A stretch of DNA of 32,283 nt from CAZLKN01 sp964560135 (GCA_964560135.1 CAZLKN010000034.1:1-32283); one strand, 5' to 3'. Shown: positions 15,184 to 24,324, counted from the first letter of the stretch. Numbers and translations: made by a program. Notes: generated by a model not told the origin, from the sequence alone.

Positions 15184-16674
15184 ATGGTGCGACATACGCA
15201 ACAAGTGGGGTGGGCAATGAGCTGCTATCTTCGACAAGCCGCAATGGTGCTCTCAGCCGTCTTGGTAGCGGCTATCGTTCTGGGCGGCGCGACGTCCAAC
15301 GCGGCTGCACGGTCCACGAAGATCGTTTCCTTGAGTTCAACCGGCCAGATCGGTGATGGTCCGAGCGGCGGACCGGAACTCGCACCTGCCCTCTCCAGCG
15401 ATGGCCGCTACGTGAGCTTCACCTCCGCCGCGTCGAACCTGGTTCCAGACATCACGAACAACGTCCTCGACGTCTTCGTTCGAGATGAGGTGAAGGGAAC
15501 GACCACCCGGGTCTCGGTGGATTCCCTCGGCCGCGAAGCCAACGACGAGAGCCGCCGCTCCGCGATATCCGCCGACGGCCGTTACGTCGCTTTCGAGTCG
15601 CAGGCATCCAACCTGGTTCCCGGAGACACGAACTTCGCGCGGGACATCTTCGTCCACGATCTGGTCACGCGCCAGACCACTCGAGTCTCCCTCTCCTCAG
15701 ACGGGGAGCAAGGAAACGGATCAAGCATGTGGCCTTCGATCTCCGCCGACGGCCGCTACGTCGCGTTCATGTCGTGGGCCACAAACCTCGTCCCGGGCGA
15801 CACGAACGGTGTTCCAGACATCTTCGTCCACGATCGAGAGACCACAGAGACGACGAGAGTGTCTGTGGGCATCGGCGGGATCAAGGCCAATGCGGGTAGC
15901 TTCGCCCCCTCGATCTCGGGCGACGGCCGCCACGTCGCCTTCGAGTCCCGCGCCACGAATCTTGTCCCCGACGACACGAACGACAGCTCAGACGTATTCG
16001 TCCGGGATCTCGAAGCCGGCACGACGGTACGCGTCTCGGTGGACGGCGATGGTGAGGAGGGGAACGATCACAGCCAGACTCCCGCCATCTCCGGCGACGG
16101 CCGGTTCGTGGCCTTCGAGTCCCTCGCATCGAACCTCGTTCCCGACGACACCAACGGCACCTGGGACGTGCTCGTCCACGACTTGGAGGTCGGCAACACG
16201 GTGCGCGTCTCGGTCGGTACCGACGGGACGGAGGGCAACGCCGCCAGCGTCTTCCCGGCCATCTCGGCCAACGGCAGTACGGTCGCCTTCGCGTCGGCCG
16301 CCACCAACCTTGTCGACGGCGACACCAACGACGCATGGGACGTGTTCCTCCACGATCTCGGGCTGGGCACGACCACTCGTGCCTCGGTGAGCTCAGAGGG
16401 CATGCAGGGCAACGCCGATAGCGTGGCGCCTGCGTTGGGAGCCGATAGCAGCTTGGTGGCTTTCGCCTCCGATGCCACGAATCTCGTGCCTGAGGACACC
16501 CGCGGTCTGATCCAGATCTACACGCATGCTCCCGAGACGATCTGCCCCGACGGAACCCGTCCGGCGGGGCCCGTCTCCGGACTCATCCACGAGGAGATCG
16601 GTCCGGCGGCTGAACCGGCACGACCCGCATTGCATCAACTGAACTGCAACGTCTTGGTTCCTGCGGGGTTGTGA
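15184..16674 (+). CDS. Secreted PD40/TolB-like beta-propeller protein
   Basis: A 496-residue exported protein. ATG 15184 has AAGG about 8 nt upstream; ATG 15217 is an alternative. Either gives a signal peptide (LRQAAMVLSAVLVAAIVLGG...AAA). The body is seven repeats of about 60 residues with the pattern S-DGRYVAF-S-ASNLVP-DTN---DIFVHD----TTRVSV---G-EGN, matching PD40-like blades and predicting a seven-bladed propeller. A short Cys-containing tail (ICPDGTRPAG...LNCNV) follows. TolB-like propellers bind proteins or carbohydrates; no enzyme motif is visible. The stop overlaps the next propeller gene by one base (TGATG), so the two are translationally coupled. Confidence 0.83.
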   Translation: MVRHTQQVGWAMSCYLRQAAMVLSAVLVAAIVLGGATSNAAARSTKIVSLSSTGQIGDGPSGGPELAPALSSDGRYVSFTSAASNLVPDITNNVLDVFVRDEVKGTTTRVSVDSLGREANDESRRSAISADGRYVAFESQASNLVPGDTNFARDIFVHDLVTRQTTRVSLSSDGEQGNGSSMWPSISADGRYVAFMSWATNLVPGDTNGVPDIFVHDRETTETTRVSVGIGGIKANAGSFAPSISGDGRHVAFESRATNLVPDDTNDSSDVFVRDLEAGTTVRVSVDGDGEEGNDHSQTPAISGDGRFVAFESLASNLVPDDTNGTWDVLVHDLEVGNTVRVSVGTDGTEGNAASVFPAISANGSTVAFASAATNLVDGDTNDAWDVFLHDLGLGTTTRASVSSEGMQGNADSVAPALGADSSLVAFASDATNLVPEDTRGLIQIYTHAPETICPDGTRPAGPVSGLIHEEIGPAAEPARPALHQLNCNVLVPAGL

Positions 16675-19226
16675 TGATGCGAGCTCTCCAGAGCCCGAGG
16701 CGATCGCCGTGCACCATGGAAGGGCGTCCACAGAAGCGCCCGGCCGCGGCACTCCTCTTGGGCCTCCTCATCGGCGTGATGCCTACCACAGCGGGCGAGG
16801 CGGCCGTCCTCGGACAGACGACCCGCGTATCGCTCTCCTCTTCGGAGGCGGAGGGGAACGGGGTGAGCTCACAGCCGTCGATCTCAGCCGACGGCCGTTT
16901 CGTGGCCTTCTCCTCGCAGGCGTCCAGTCTCGTGCCCGGAGACACCAACGGCGTCGGCGACATCTTCGTCCACGACCGCCAGACCCGCGAGACCGAACGC
17001 GTCTCCGTCTCCTCCACCAGGGAGGAGGCGAACGGACTCAGCCGGTGGCCCGCCATCTCCGGTGATGGCCAGTTTGTGGCCTTCTACTCCGAGGCGTCCA
17101 ACCTCGTGCCCGGAGACACCAACGGCGTCGGCGACATCTTCGTCCACGACCGCCAGACCGGCGAGACCGAACGCGTCTCCGTCTCCTCCGCAGGGGAGGA
17201 GGCAAGCGGGTTCAGTCTCCGGCCCACCATCTCGGGCGACGGTCGCTTGGTCGCGTTCGACTCATTCGCGTCGAACCTCGTGCCGGACGACACCAATGGC
17301 GTGCCGGATATCTTCGTCCGCGATCGGGTGTCGGGAGTGACGACACGTGTCTCTGTCTCGTCTGCGGGCGCTCAGGGCAACGGGCCGAGCTTCGCACCTT
17401 CGATCTCCGGCGACGGTCGCTACGTGGCGTTCGAGTCAGATGCCTCGAACCTCGTCGAAGGAGCTACGAACGGCCGGGCCGACGTGTTCGTGCACGACCG
17501 AGTGACGGGACAGACGGAGCGGGTGTCGGTGTCTTTCACCGGCGATGAGGGACAGGGGCACTCTCGGGCCCCGGCGATCTCCGAGGACGGACGCCTCGTG
17601 GCCTTCCAGTCCTTCGCCCCCAACCTCGTCCCCGACGACCGCAACCGCGAAACCGACATCTTCCTACGCGACCGCAACACCGCGGAGACCACCCGGGTCT
17701 CCGTGTCCTCCACCGGAGAGGAGGCCAATCGGCCGAGCTTCGCGCCTTCCACCTCCGGGGACGGAAGGTACGTCGCGTTCGAATCGGGCGCATCGAACCT
17801 CGTACCCGAGACCAGCAGCGGCACGGATGTCTTCGTGTACGACCGCGTCACGGGGCAGACGAGGCTCGCATCGGTCTCCTTCACCGGGGGCGCAGCCGAC
17901 GCACCCAGCACGTCCCCGTCGATCGCCGGCAACGCGTCCAATGTTGCCTTTGCCTCAGGCGCGTCAAACCTCGTCGACGACGACGGGAATGATGTGCCGG
18001 ACGCGTTCGTCCACACCCTCACGGGTCAGTATTTCGCTCTGGGGGACGGCATCGCCGCCGGCCTCGGGCTCCCGGGAGCATCCGGCGAGTGCAGGCAAAG
18101 CCCGGCGGCTTATCCCTTCCGTGTCGCCGACCTCGTGACGGGTATCGAGGAACTCCACCATCTTGCGTGCGCCGGAGCCACAACTGACGACCTCGACGGG
18201 CAGGTGAACCAGGTCCTCGCGTTGCGAGACGTGCTGCGACCGGCTCTGGTGTCGATCACCGTGGGGCTCGAGGATCTCGGGTTGAGCACACCAATCGAAC
18301 AGCGGGAGATCCTCTGCGAGAAACCGGACGGGCAGTTCCGACAGGATGCGGTGGGCAGCGACGGCACCGGCGGGATCGTGGGCCGAATTCGCGAGAACGT
18401 CCGGGAGGCCTTGGGACGCCTGCTCGCAGATCCCGCCATCTCGGTCGTGGTTTCCGAGCTGTACCAGCCGTTCAACGCCCACCCGTCGTATCTCGACGAC
18501 TACGACGTCGTCGGGGGCCGAGCGTTCCCTTGCGACGGCGAGTACCCGGCTTCGCGGCGAACCCACAAGGCGCAGGAACGCGCCGAATTCCTCGTCTCCC
18601 ACGTGAACGACGCTCTCCTCGGTGTCGCAACCAGTCTTTCGGAAGCCGAGCGCAGACGGTTCCGAGTCGCGCCCATCCAACGCGTCTTCGAGGGACGTGA
18701 GGCTGCACGCCCGAACTGCGGAGCGAGAGAGCCCGAGGTCACGCAGACGTGGATCCAGCACCCCGGCGCCGGCGCGTCCGAGGGAGCGTGTCTGTATCCG
18801 AACCTCCAAGGGGCTCTGATCATCGGAGCCTCACTGACGGGCGCCGTGCCCACTGGAGCGCCACCCGCGGACGAAGAGCCTCCTACGATCTCCTTCCACG
18901 AGCCCACGAACCCGGTCCGTCTCGGGGACGCAGGGCAGCTCACCTTCGGGTACCGCGACTCGGTGAGCGGACGCGTCCTCGACGAGGGCTCAGGGGTTGC
19001 CTCACTGACCTTGACCTTCAACTGGCAACCGGCTGCGGAATCAGGTCTCGCCCTCCCGTGGAGCCCGTTCGAGCTGAACCCCGAGATGAACTGCCAGCCG
19101 CACCGCCGAAGCTGTCGGTTCGACGTCCCTGTGCCCGAGATACCGGGGGTTTGGGTGGTGGGGGCCGAGGCTACAGACCTTTCCGGAAACGTAGGACGTG
19201 CAGAGACGACCATCGTGGTCGTTTAA
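16674..19226 (+). CDS. Secreted PD40 beta-propeller fused to a degenerate SGNH/GDSL-hydrolase domain
   Basis: An 850-residue protein whose ATG shares TGATG with the previous stop (ATG 16677 and 16716 are alternatives). A signal-like segment (AAALLLGLLIGVMPTTAGEA) precedes seven blades of about 58 residues (SGDGRYVAFES-ASNLVP-DTNG--DIFVHDR-TG-T-RVSVS). Residues about 450-720 follow the SGNH esterase layout (YFALGDGIAAGLGLPG, LACAGATTDDL, SITVGLEDLGLS, CLYPNLQGA), but key residues are replaced: Ser of GDS is Gly459, Asn of GND is Glu533, and His of HPN is Tyr708. It is therefore probably a catalytically dead lectin-like or binding domain. The final 100 residues form a beta domain (PPTISFHEP... 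SGVASLTLTF... ATDLSGNVG) shared with neighbours. Confidence 0.82.
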   Translation: MMRALQSPRRSPCTMEGRPQKRPAAALLLGLLIGVMPTTAGEAAVLGQTTRVSLSSSEAEGNGVSSQPSISADGRFVAFSSQASSLVPGDTNGVGDIFVHDRQTRETERVSVSSTREEANGLSRWPAISGDGQFVAFYSEASNLVPGDTNGVGDIFVHDRQTGETERVSVSSAGEEASGFSLRPTISGDGRLVAFDSFASNLVPDDTNGVPDIFVRDRVSGVTTRVSVSSAGAQGNGPSFAPSISGDGRYVAFESDASNLVEGATNGRADVFVHDRVTGQTERVSVSFTGDEGQGHSRAPAISEDGRLVAFQSFAPNLVPDDRNRETDIFLRDRNTAETTRVSVSSTGEEANRPSFAPSTSGDGRYVAFESGASNLVPETSSGTDVFVYDRVTGQTRLASVSFTGGAADAPSTSPSIAGNASNVAFASGASNLVDDDGNDVPDAFVHTLTGQYFALGDGIAAGLGLPGASGECRQSPAAYPFRVADLVTGIEELHHLACAGATTDDLDGQVNQVLALRDVLRPALVSITVGLEDLGLSTPIEQREILCEKPDGQFRQDAVGSDGTGGIVGRIRENVREALGRLLADPAISVVVSELYQPFNAHPSYLDDYDVVGGRAFPCDGEYPASRRTHKAQERAEFLVSHVNDALLGVATSLSEAERRRFRVAPIQRVFEGREAARPNCGAREPEVTQTWIQHPGAGASEGACLYPNLQGALIIGASLTGAVPTGAPPADEEPPTISFHEPTNPVRLGDAGQLTFGYRDSVSGRVLDEGSGVASLTLTFNWQPAAESGLALPWSPFELNPEMNCQPHRRSCRFDVPVPEIPGVWVVGAEATDLSGNVGRAETTIVVV
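16921..17210 (+). repeat. Near-identical tandem propeller blades
   Basis: Two adjacent blades repeat with a period of 174 bp (58 codons). Over about 110 nt from GTGCCCGGAGACACCAACGG onward they differ at only a few positions, while other blades in the gene are far more diverged. This indicates a recent blade duplication or gene conversion. Confidence 0.7.
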
Positions 19227-19245
19227 GCCGAAGGGGGGAACTAAG

Positions 19246-20299
19246 ATGAGACCGACTCAGCGCCCAATCGCCAGCCTGGTTACTCTTGTTCTGTTGGCAG
19301 GGATCGGTGCCATACCAACTCCGGTCGTATTCGCAGAGATCGATCCTGCACCGACTCCTGCACTGACGACGCAATCCGATCCGACGCCCGAGCCGACCCC
19401 AACTCCCACGCCGACGCCCGAGCCGACCCCCACTCCCACGCCGGTTTGCGACGGGATCTTCGAAGACACAACATGGACGCGGTCTGCCAGCCCCATCGCC
19501 GTCACCAACTGCATTGTTGTCTTCCCCGACAACACCCTCACCGTCGAACCGGGCGTCACGGTGCTCCTCAGCCCCGGAACCCACATCGAGATCCGCGGTA
19601 GCACCCTCAACGCCATCGGCACAGAAGACGACCCCATCACCTTCACCTCGGCCAACCCACCAGAGAAATGGGGGCATGAATGGCAGGGTGGTATCCGGAC
19701 GACCAACGAAGGAATCGTAACGATCCACGAGGCACGCTTCTCTCATGCAGAAAGGGCCCTGTCTCTAAATGGGACAGATTGGCCAGACCGTCACAGCGTG
19801 TCGAACTCTGCAGTCACAGACAGCGATGTTGGTGTGACAGGATCAGATTTTACCATCCGAAATTCCACCTTCCAGCAGACCATTCACGCTGTCAGCCATC
19901 CCGGTTTTGGGCGCGTGGTGGAGGTCTATGATTCTACGTTCACAGACAATACAACTGCAATAAGTGGGGGCCCGGCTAACGTTTACGACTCGCGTTTCGA
20001 GAAGAATCAGAGAGCTATCAGCTTACCTGGTGGCGGAACCATCAACCGAAACACTTTCGAGGAAAATCAGACCGCTATCGATCTAGGTGGTGGTGGAACC
20101 ATCAAACGAAACACCATCATAGACAACGGGATGGGAATATCCATCAACTACGGTAGCGTTACCCACAACCAGATCGTCGGGAACGAAGTCGGGATCGAGA
20201 CTTGGGAGGCTTCCATCGAGCGGAACGAGATCCACGGCAATACCGAGTTCAACGCCGTCAATCGCGGCTCCGACAACATCTCGGCCCCCCACAACTGGT
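19246..20299 (+). CDS. Secreted parallel beta-helix protein, 3' end lost in the scaffold gap
   Basis: At least 351 residues from ATG 19246, with AAGGGGGG about 7 nt upstream. A signal peptide (LVTLVLLAGIGAIPTPVVFA) is followed by a Pro/Thr-Glu linker (about 35-65). Then come right-handed beta-helix coils: LTVEPGVTVLLSPGTHIEIRGSTLNAIGT and DDPITFTS, then repeats of the type IRNSTF, VYDSTFTDNTTAISGG, VYDSRFEKNQRAISLPGG and IKRNTIIDNGMGI. This fold is usual for polysaccharide-active or adhesive surface proteins; no catalytic residues can be assigned. The frame runs into the Ns. The fragment after the gap may be its C-terminus, but the real gap length is unknown. Confidence 0.78.
19381..19440 (+). 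repeat. Two tandem 30-bp units encoding a Pro/Thr-Glu linker
   Basis: The unit starting CCGACGCCCGAGCCGACCCC is present twice in tandem with one difference, in frame, encoding PTPEPTPTPT-type sequence. It is a flexible linker between the signal peptide and the beta-helix. Confidence 0.8.
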
Positions 20300-20399
20300 N
20301 NNNNNNNNNNNNNNNNNNNNNNNNNNNNNNNNNNNNNNNNNNNNNNNNNNNNNNNNNNNNNNNNNNNNNNNNNNNNNNNNNNNNNNNNNNNNNNNNNNN
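20300..20399. other. Assembly gap of 100 Ns
   Basis: Exactly 100 Ns, the conventional placeholder for a scaffold gap of unknown size. The true distance and the reading frame across it are undefined. Confidence 0.99.
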
Positions 20400-20896
20400 C
20401 AGACACCACCTGCACCCTCTCCCTCACCTTCACACCCACCTCCCCCGGAGCAAAAAACGCCTCCATCCACATCCCCTCCAACGACCCCGACCAACCCAAC
20501 CTCACCGTCCCCATCACCGGCACCGGAATCCCCGACACCACACCACCAACCTCCAGCTTCCACACGTCACACGACGAGGTTCGGCTCAACACACCGGTCA
20601 TCACGCACGAGGTCACAGGTGCGACATTCGACGACCTGAGCGGCGTCGTGAGCGTTACCGTCACGTACACGCCGCTCGTCGGCGATCGGTGCGGCGTCCT
20701 TGAGGAGGACGGAGGATGCAGCAAGCAGGCGACCCTAACCTCCTGCTCCTTCGACCGGCGACACTGCGAGTGGACCGTCGAGCTCCCAGATCTCCCCGGC
20801 ATCTACACGGCCAACGCGCGCGGCACCGACCACGCCCAAAACACCGAGGATCCGGGGCCGACCATCAGAATCTTCGTCGTCTCCACCATCCTCTGA
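20400..20896 (+). CDS. C-terminal part of a secreted protein: ASH/choice-of-anchor D-type domain plus shared beta tail
   Basis: The frame is open from the gap to the stop at 20896, about 164 residues. It starts with the end of an ASH/choice-of-anchor D-type domain (CTLSLTFTPTSPGAKNASIHI, then PSNDPDQPNLTVPITGTG). A domain of about 105 residues follows (PPTSSFHTSHDEVRL..., LSGVVSVTVTYTPL, two Cys pairs, ELPDLPGIYTANARGTDHAQN, TIRIFVV). It resembles the C-terminus of the propeller-SGNH protein ending at 19226. It may be the end of the beta-helix gene before the gap, or a separate gene. The frame differs from the pre-gap one, which means nothing because the gap size is arbitrary. Confidence 0.75.
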
Positions 20897-21217
20897 AAGA
20901 ACTCAAGCTTTTCGTCGCTCCCGGAAGCCCTTCCACCTGTGGCAAGGTGGAAGGGTCGTAGAATGTGCCCGAAGCGAGACGAATCCCGGGACGTGGGGGA
21001 TGCGACGGATCATCCGCGCAGGAAGCCGGTCTCTCGGGGCGGTGGCGTACAACGGAGATCGGATCCGACTGCGCGTCCCCGAACGCCCCGGAAGAGGCCG
21101 TATGCACGACAAGGTCCCGCCGGTTTCTCCAACACTTGATCCCGGCCTTCGAGCCGCTGCCTGCGCTAGCCTCTCGTCACGGAGCCCATACTGCACACCC
21201 CTCCCCTGGGAGATCCG
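20897..21217. other. Intergenic region between the secreted-protein series and the cyclase gene
   Basis: It contains the hairpin at 20928-20955 soon after the secreted-protein stop. The rest (20956-21217) should hold the promoter of the cyclase-STAND gene, but no clear -10/-35 pair is visible. No gene is supported. Confidence 0.5.
20928..20955 (+). terminator. Hairpin terminator after the secreted-protein series
   Basis: Perfect 10-bp stem CCCTTCCACC / GGTGGAAGGG with an 8-nt loop, 32 nt after the stop codon. No U-tract follows. Confidence 0.65.
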
Positions 21218-24106
21218 ATGAGTCTGGTCGAAGCGCCGAACCCGGATCTGCCACAAGGGACCATCACGTTTCTTCTGACCGACATCGAGGGCTCGGCCCG
21301 TATCTGGGAGAGCAGCCCCTCGGAGATGATGCGTGCGATCGCACGCCATCATGCGATCTTCGAAGAATCGGTGGGCGCGCACTTGGGGCATCTCCCACGT
21401 GATCAGGGTGAGGGAGATGGCCGCTGCGCCGTCCTCTCCCGTGCTACTGATGCAGCCGAGTGCGCGGTGGCCATTCAGCGCGCGCTCGCGGCCGAGCCGT
21501 GGCCGACACCCACCCCCATTCGGGTTCGCATGGGGTTGCACACTGGGGAGGCCGAGACCCGAGAGGGAAACTATTTTGGATCGGCCGTGAACCGCTGCGG
21601 ACGACTCCGTTCGCTCGGGCATGGAGGGCAGATTCTGGTGTCCGAGACCACGGCTTACCTCGTTCAGGACTCGCTCCCGGAGGGGGCTTGGCTCATCGAC
21701 CTCGGACTTCATCGCTTGCGCGACTTCGACCGCCCCGAGCATGTGTTCCAGCTGAACCACAAGGATTTGCCGACCGAGTTCCCACCGCTTCATTCCCTTG
21801 AGGTGATCCCAAACAACCTGCCCTTGCAGATGTCCAGCTTGGTGGGCCGCGATGAGGAGCGAGCCGGTTTACCGAAACTGCTCGCGGAATCTCGTCTGGT
21901 CACGTTGACCGGACCCGGAGGTGTCGGCAAGACAAGACTCGCGCTCACGGTCGCCTCCGCGATCTTCGACCTCCACCCCGACGGCGTGTGGCTGGCCGAC
22001 TTGGGTCCGGTGAACCAGCCGGAGCTGGTGCCCTCGGTACTCGCAAGTACCTTGGGCATGAGGGAAGAGCCGGGTCGTGACATCCTTCACTCGCTTCGGC
22101 AAGCCCTGGTCGCCAAGCACGTCCTGATTCTCCTCGACGGCTGCGAGCACCTTCTCGATAGCTGCGCGGAAACCGTCGCCACCCTTCTGAGATCCTGCGA
22201 GGGATTGACCGTGATGGCCACTAGCCGGGAGCCTTTGGGCGTCCCCGGAGAAGCTGTGTATCGGCTGGAGCCCCTGCGTGTTCCCAGCGAGGAAGTAACG
22301 CAGGCCGAGGCCCTGCTAGAGTACGAAGCCGTCCGGCTGTTCGTGGAGCGGGCTCGCCTCGCTAAGACCGACTTCGCGCCGTCCGACGAGGGATTGGCCG
22401 CCGTCGCACAGATCTGCCGCCGCCTCGATGGAATTCCACTGGCCCTTGAGCTCGGTGCTGCGCGAGTACGCACCTTCACTCCACAGCAGATTCTCACAAG
22501 GCTCGACGACCGTTTTCGGCTGCTCAGCGGCGGAGACCGGACTGCGCTAGCCCGGCAGCAAACGCTTCGCGCTTTGATCGACTGGAGTTACGACATCCTC
22601 TCCCCACCGGAGCAGGCGCTTCTGCGACGGCTGTCCGCGTTCGCCGGAGGCTGCTTCATTGAAGCAGCCGAGGAAGTGTGCGACGCGCAGGATCTCCCCA
22701 ATGCGGACGTTCTCGACTCCTTCCCGCGACTCGTGGACAAGTCACTGCTCGCGGTGGAGGAGTACGCAGGCGAGAGCAGGTACAGCATGCTGGAGACGAT
22801 TCGCGATTACGCGCACGAGAGGCTCGTCGAGGCGGGGGAAGAGTCTCAGATCCGAGAGCGCCATCTGAGATGGTTCCTCCATTTTGCAGCGAGCGCGGAG
22901 CGCGAACTCCACGGCTCGAACCAAGGCAAATGGCTCGATCGTCTCGAGGTCGAGCACGACAACCTGCGTACTGCTCTCTCCTGGAGCATCTCCACACGAT
23001 CTAATGAAGCTGCTTCCCGTATGGCGACCGCGCTCGCTCCCTTCTGGATCACTCGCGGCTATCTGAGCGAGGGACGTACCTGGACAGCACGAATCCTCGA
23101 GATGGCAGAGGAAGACCCCGATCTACGCGCGAAGGTGCTGAACACGGGTGGAGCGTTGGCTTGGTACCAAGGGGACTATCCCGTGGCCCGCTGTCTGTAC
23201 GAGGAGGCACTCGGCATACGACGAGAGCTGCATGACCAAAAGGGAGTGGCGGAGCTTATCAACAACCTCGGAATCCTCGCGCACGAGGTTCGAGATTACG
23301 AGGAGGCTGAAGCCCTCTACCAGGAAAGTCTCTTGCTGCGGCGAGAGCTTGGTAGCGAGCGGAGCATCGCTGAGGTGTTGTCTAACCTCGGCACGCTGGC
23401 CGCAGATCGAGGGGAGTACCAGCGGGCGCGAACCCTGCTCGCTGAGGCGCTTGGGATCTACGAGACCCTCGGCGACCGCCTCAGCGCCGCGAGCTGCTTT
23501 GCGAATCTCGGCGTGGTCGCCGACCGCGAAGGAGCGTACGACGACGCCCGTCGACGGTACGAGCAGGCTCTCGAGGTCAGACGAGAGCTAGGTGATCTCT
23601 GGGGGGTGGCGAACTCTCTGGGAAACCTCGGCGAGGCCTCGTGCAGTCTCGGCGACCTCGAGGGCGCGCGATCCCTGTTCGAAGAGGCACGAAGGATCCA
23701 GGAGGAACTCGGGGATCGCGCAGGCATAGCGCACTCGCTTCACGGACTCGGAACGACTGCCCGACAGTCCGGAGAGATCCAGCGCGCACACGAGCTCTTG
23801 GCCGAGGCCTTGCACATTCACCGGGACCTCGAGGACAAGGAAGGCATGGCATCGTGCCTCGAGGAACTCGGCCTACTTGCGGCCGAGAGCGACGGCGTCG
23901 CAGGCGTTCGTTTGCTCGCTGCGGCACACAACCTCCGCGAGATCGCACACATCCCACAGCACGGTCTCCCGCGCGACCGTCACGAACGAGCGCTCCACGC
24001 TCTTCGTTCCCGCCTAGGCGAAGACGCCTTCGCGACAGCGTGGACAAAGGCAATGGCGATCGGACCCGAAGAGGTCATGGGCACTGCTCTCTGCGAACCC
24101 ACCTAA
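21218..24106 (+). CDS. Class III adenylate/guanylate cyclase - STAND ATPase - TPR regulator
   Basis: A 962-residue protein with GGGAG 6 nt before the ATG. Residues about 14-180 are a class III cyclase domain. The metal-binding aspartates are Asp22 (FLLTDIEGS) and Asp67 (GEGDGR). Transition-state Asn125 and Arg129 (VNRCGRL) are present, so activity is possible. About 205-480 are an NB-ARC/STAND ATPase (Walker A GPGGVGKT at 232-239; Walker B LILLDGCEHL; ATSREPLGVPGE sensor; RLDGIPLALELGAAR). A winged-helix-like segment follows (LRALIDWSYDILSPPEQALLRRLSAFAGG). About 650-900 are tandem TPRs (GDYPVARCLYEEALGIRREL and similar). No C-terminal LuxR HTH is seen. It likely couples ligand or protein sensing by the TPRs to nucleotide-dependent switching and perhaps cyclic-nucleotide synthesis. 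It is monocistronic and built like the kinase-STAND protein at 2779-5889. Confidence 0.9.
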   Translation: MSLVEAPNPDLPQGTITFLLTDIEGSARIWESSPSEMMRAIARHHAIFEESVGAHLGHLPRDQGEGDGRCAVLSRATDAAECAVAIQRALAAEPWPTPTPIRVRMGLHTGEAETREGNYFGSAVNRCGRLRSLGHGGQILVSETTAYLVQDSLPEGAWLIDLGLHRLRDFDRPEHVFQLNHKDLPTEFPPLHSLEVIPNNLPLQMSSLVGRDEERAGLPKLLAESRLVTLTGPGGVGKTRLALTVASAIFDLHPDGVWLADLGPVNQPELVPSVLASTLGMREEPGRDILHSLRQALVAKHVLILLDGCEHLLDSCAETVATLLRSCEGLTVMATSREPLGVPGEAVYRLEPLRVPSEEVTQAEALLEYEAVRLFVERARLAKTDFAPSDEGLAAVAQICRRLDGIPLALELGAARVRTFTPQQILTRLDDRFRLLSGGDRTALARQQTLRALIDWSYDILSPPEQALLRRLSAFAGGCFIEAAEEVCDAQDLPNADVLDSFPRLVDKSLLAVEEYAGESRYSMLETIRDYAHERLVEAGEESQIRERHLRWFLHFAASAERELHGSNQGKWLDRLEVEHDNLRTALSWSISTRSNEAASRMATALAPFWITRGYLSEGRTWTARILEMAEEDPDLRAKVLNTGGALAWYQGDYPVARCLYEEALGIRRELHDQKGVAELINNLGILAHEVRDYEEAEALYQESLLLRRELGSERSIAEVLSNLGTLAADRGEYQRARTLLAEALGIYETLGDRLSAASCFANLGVVADREGAYDDARRRYEQALEVRRELGDLWGVANSLGNLGEASCSLGDLEGARSLFEEARRIQEELGDRAGIAHSLHGLGTTARQSGEIQRAHELLAEALHIHRDLEDKEGMASCLEELGLLAAESDGVAGVRLLAAAHNLREIAHIPQHGLPRDRHERALHALRSRLGEDAFATAWTKAMAIGPEEVMGTALCEPT

Positions 24107-24233
24107 ACGCGAATCCACCGTTTGGACGGTGTCTCGGCTTCATTCTGCGCCCTATGGGTGTTGAATGGCACCGAGGGGCTCGAGGAGGATGCCTTCGAGG
24201 AGATGGGCGGGGGCCGGGCGGTCGAGAACCCGC

Positions 24234-24239
24234 TATACT
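24234..24239 (+). promoter_or_regulatory. -10 element of tRNA-fMet
   Basis: TATACT lies 11 nt before the tRNA 5' end, the same spacing as the truncated copy at the window start. No strong -35 is visible. Confidence 0.55.
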
Positions 24240-24250
24240 GTCACTCGCGA

Positions 24251-24324
24251 CGCGGGGTGGAGCAGTCAGGTAGCTCGCCGGGCTCATAACCCGGAGGTCG
24301 TAGGTTCAAATCCTACCCCCGCTA
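24251..24324 (+). tRNA. Initiator tRNA-fMet (anticodon CAT)
   Basis: A 74-nt cloverleaf: acceptor CGCGGGG/CCCCGCT, D stem GAGC/GCTC, anticodon stem CCGGG/CCCGG with loop CTCATAA, T stem GTAGG/CCTAC with loop TTCAAAT, discriminator A. Two features mark it as the initiator: the unpaired C1-T72 at the acceptor end and the three G-C pairs (GGG/CCC) next to the anticodon loop. CCA is not encoded (CTGG follows). Its own terminator and an integrase gene follow closely, the usual setting of a tRNA-targeted integration site. Confidence 0.95.

Noticed and set aside
15881..16353. Antisense open frames within the propeller genes
   Set aside because: They are reverse-strand shadows of regular GC-rich repeats, with no starts, domains or ribosome sites.
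19381..19440. Short tandem repeat as a CRISPR-like array
   Set aside because: There are only two units, no spacers, and they are in frame, encoding a Pro/Thr linker. No cas gene is present.
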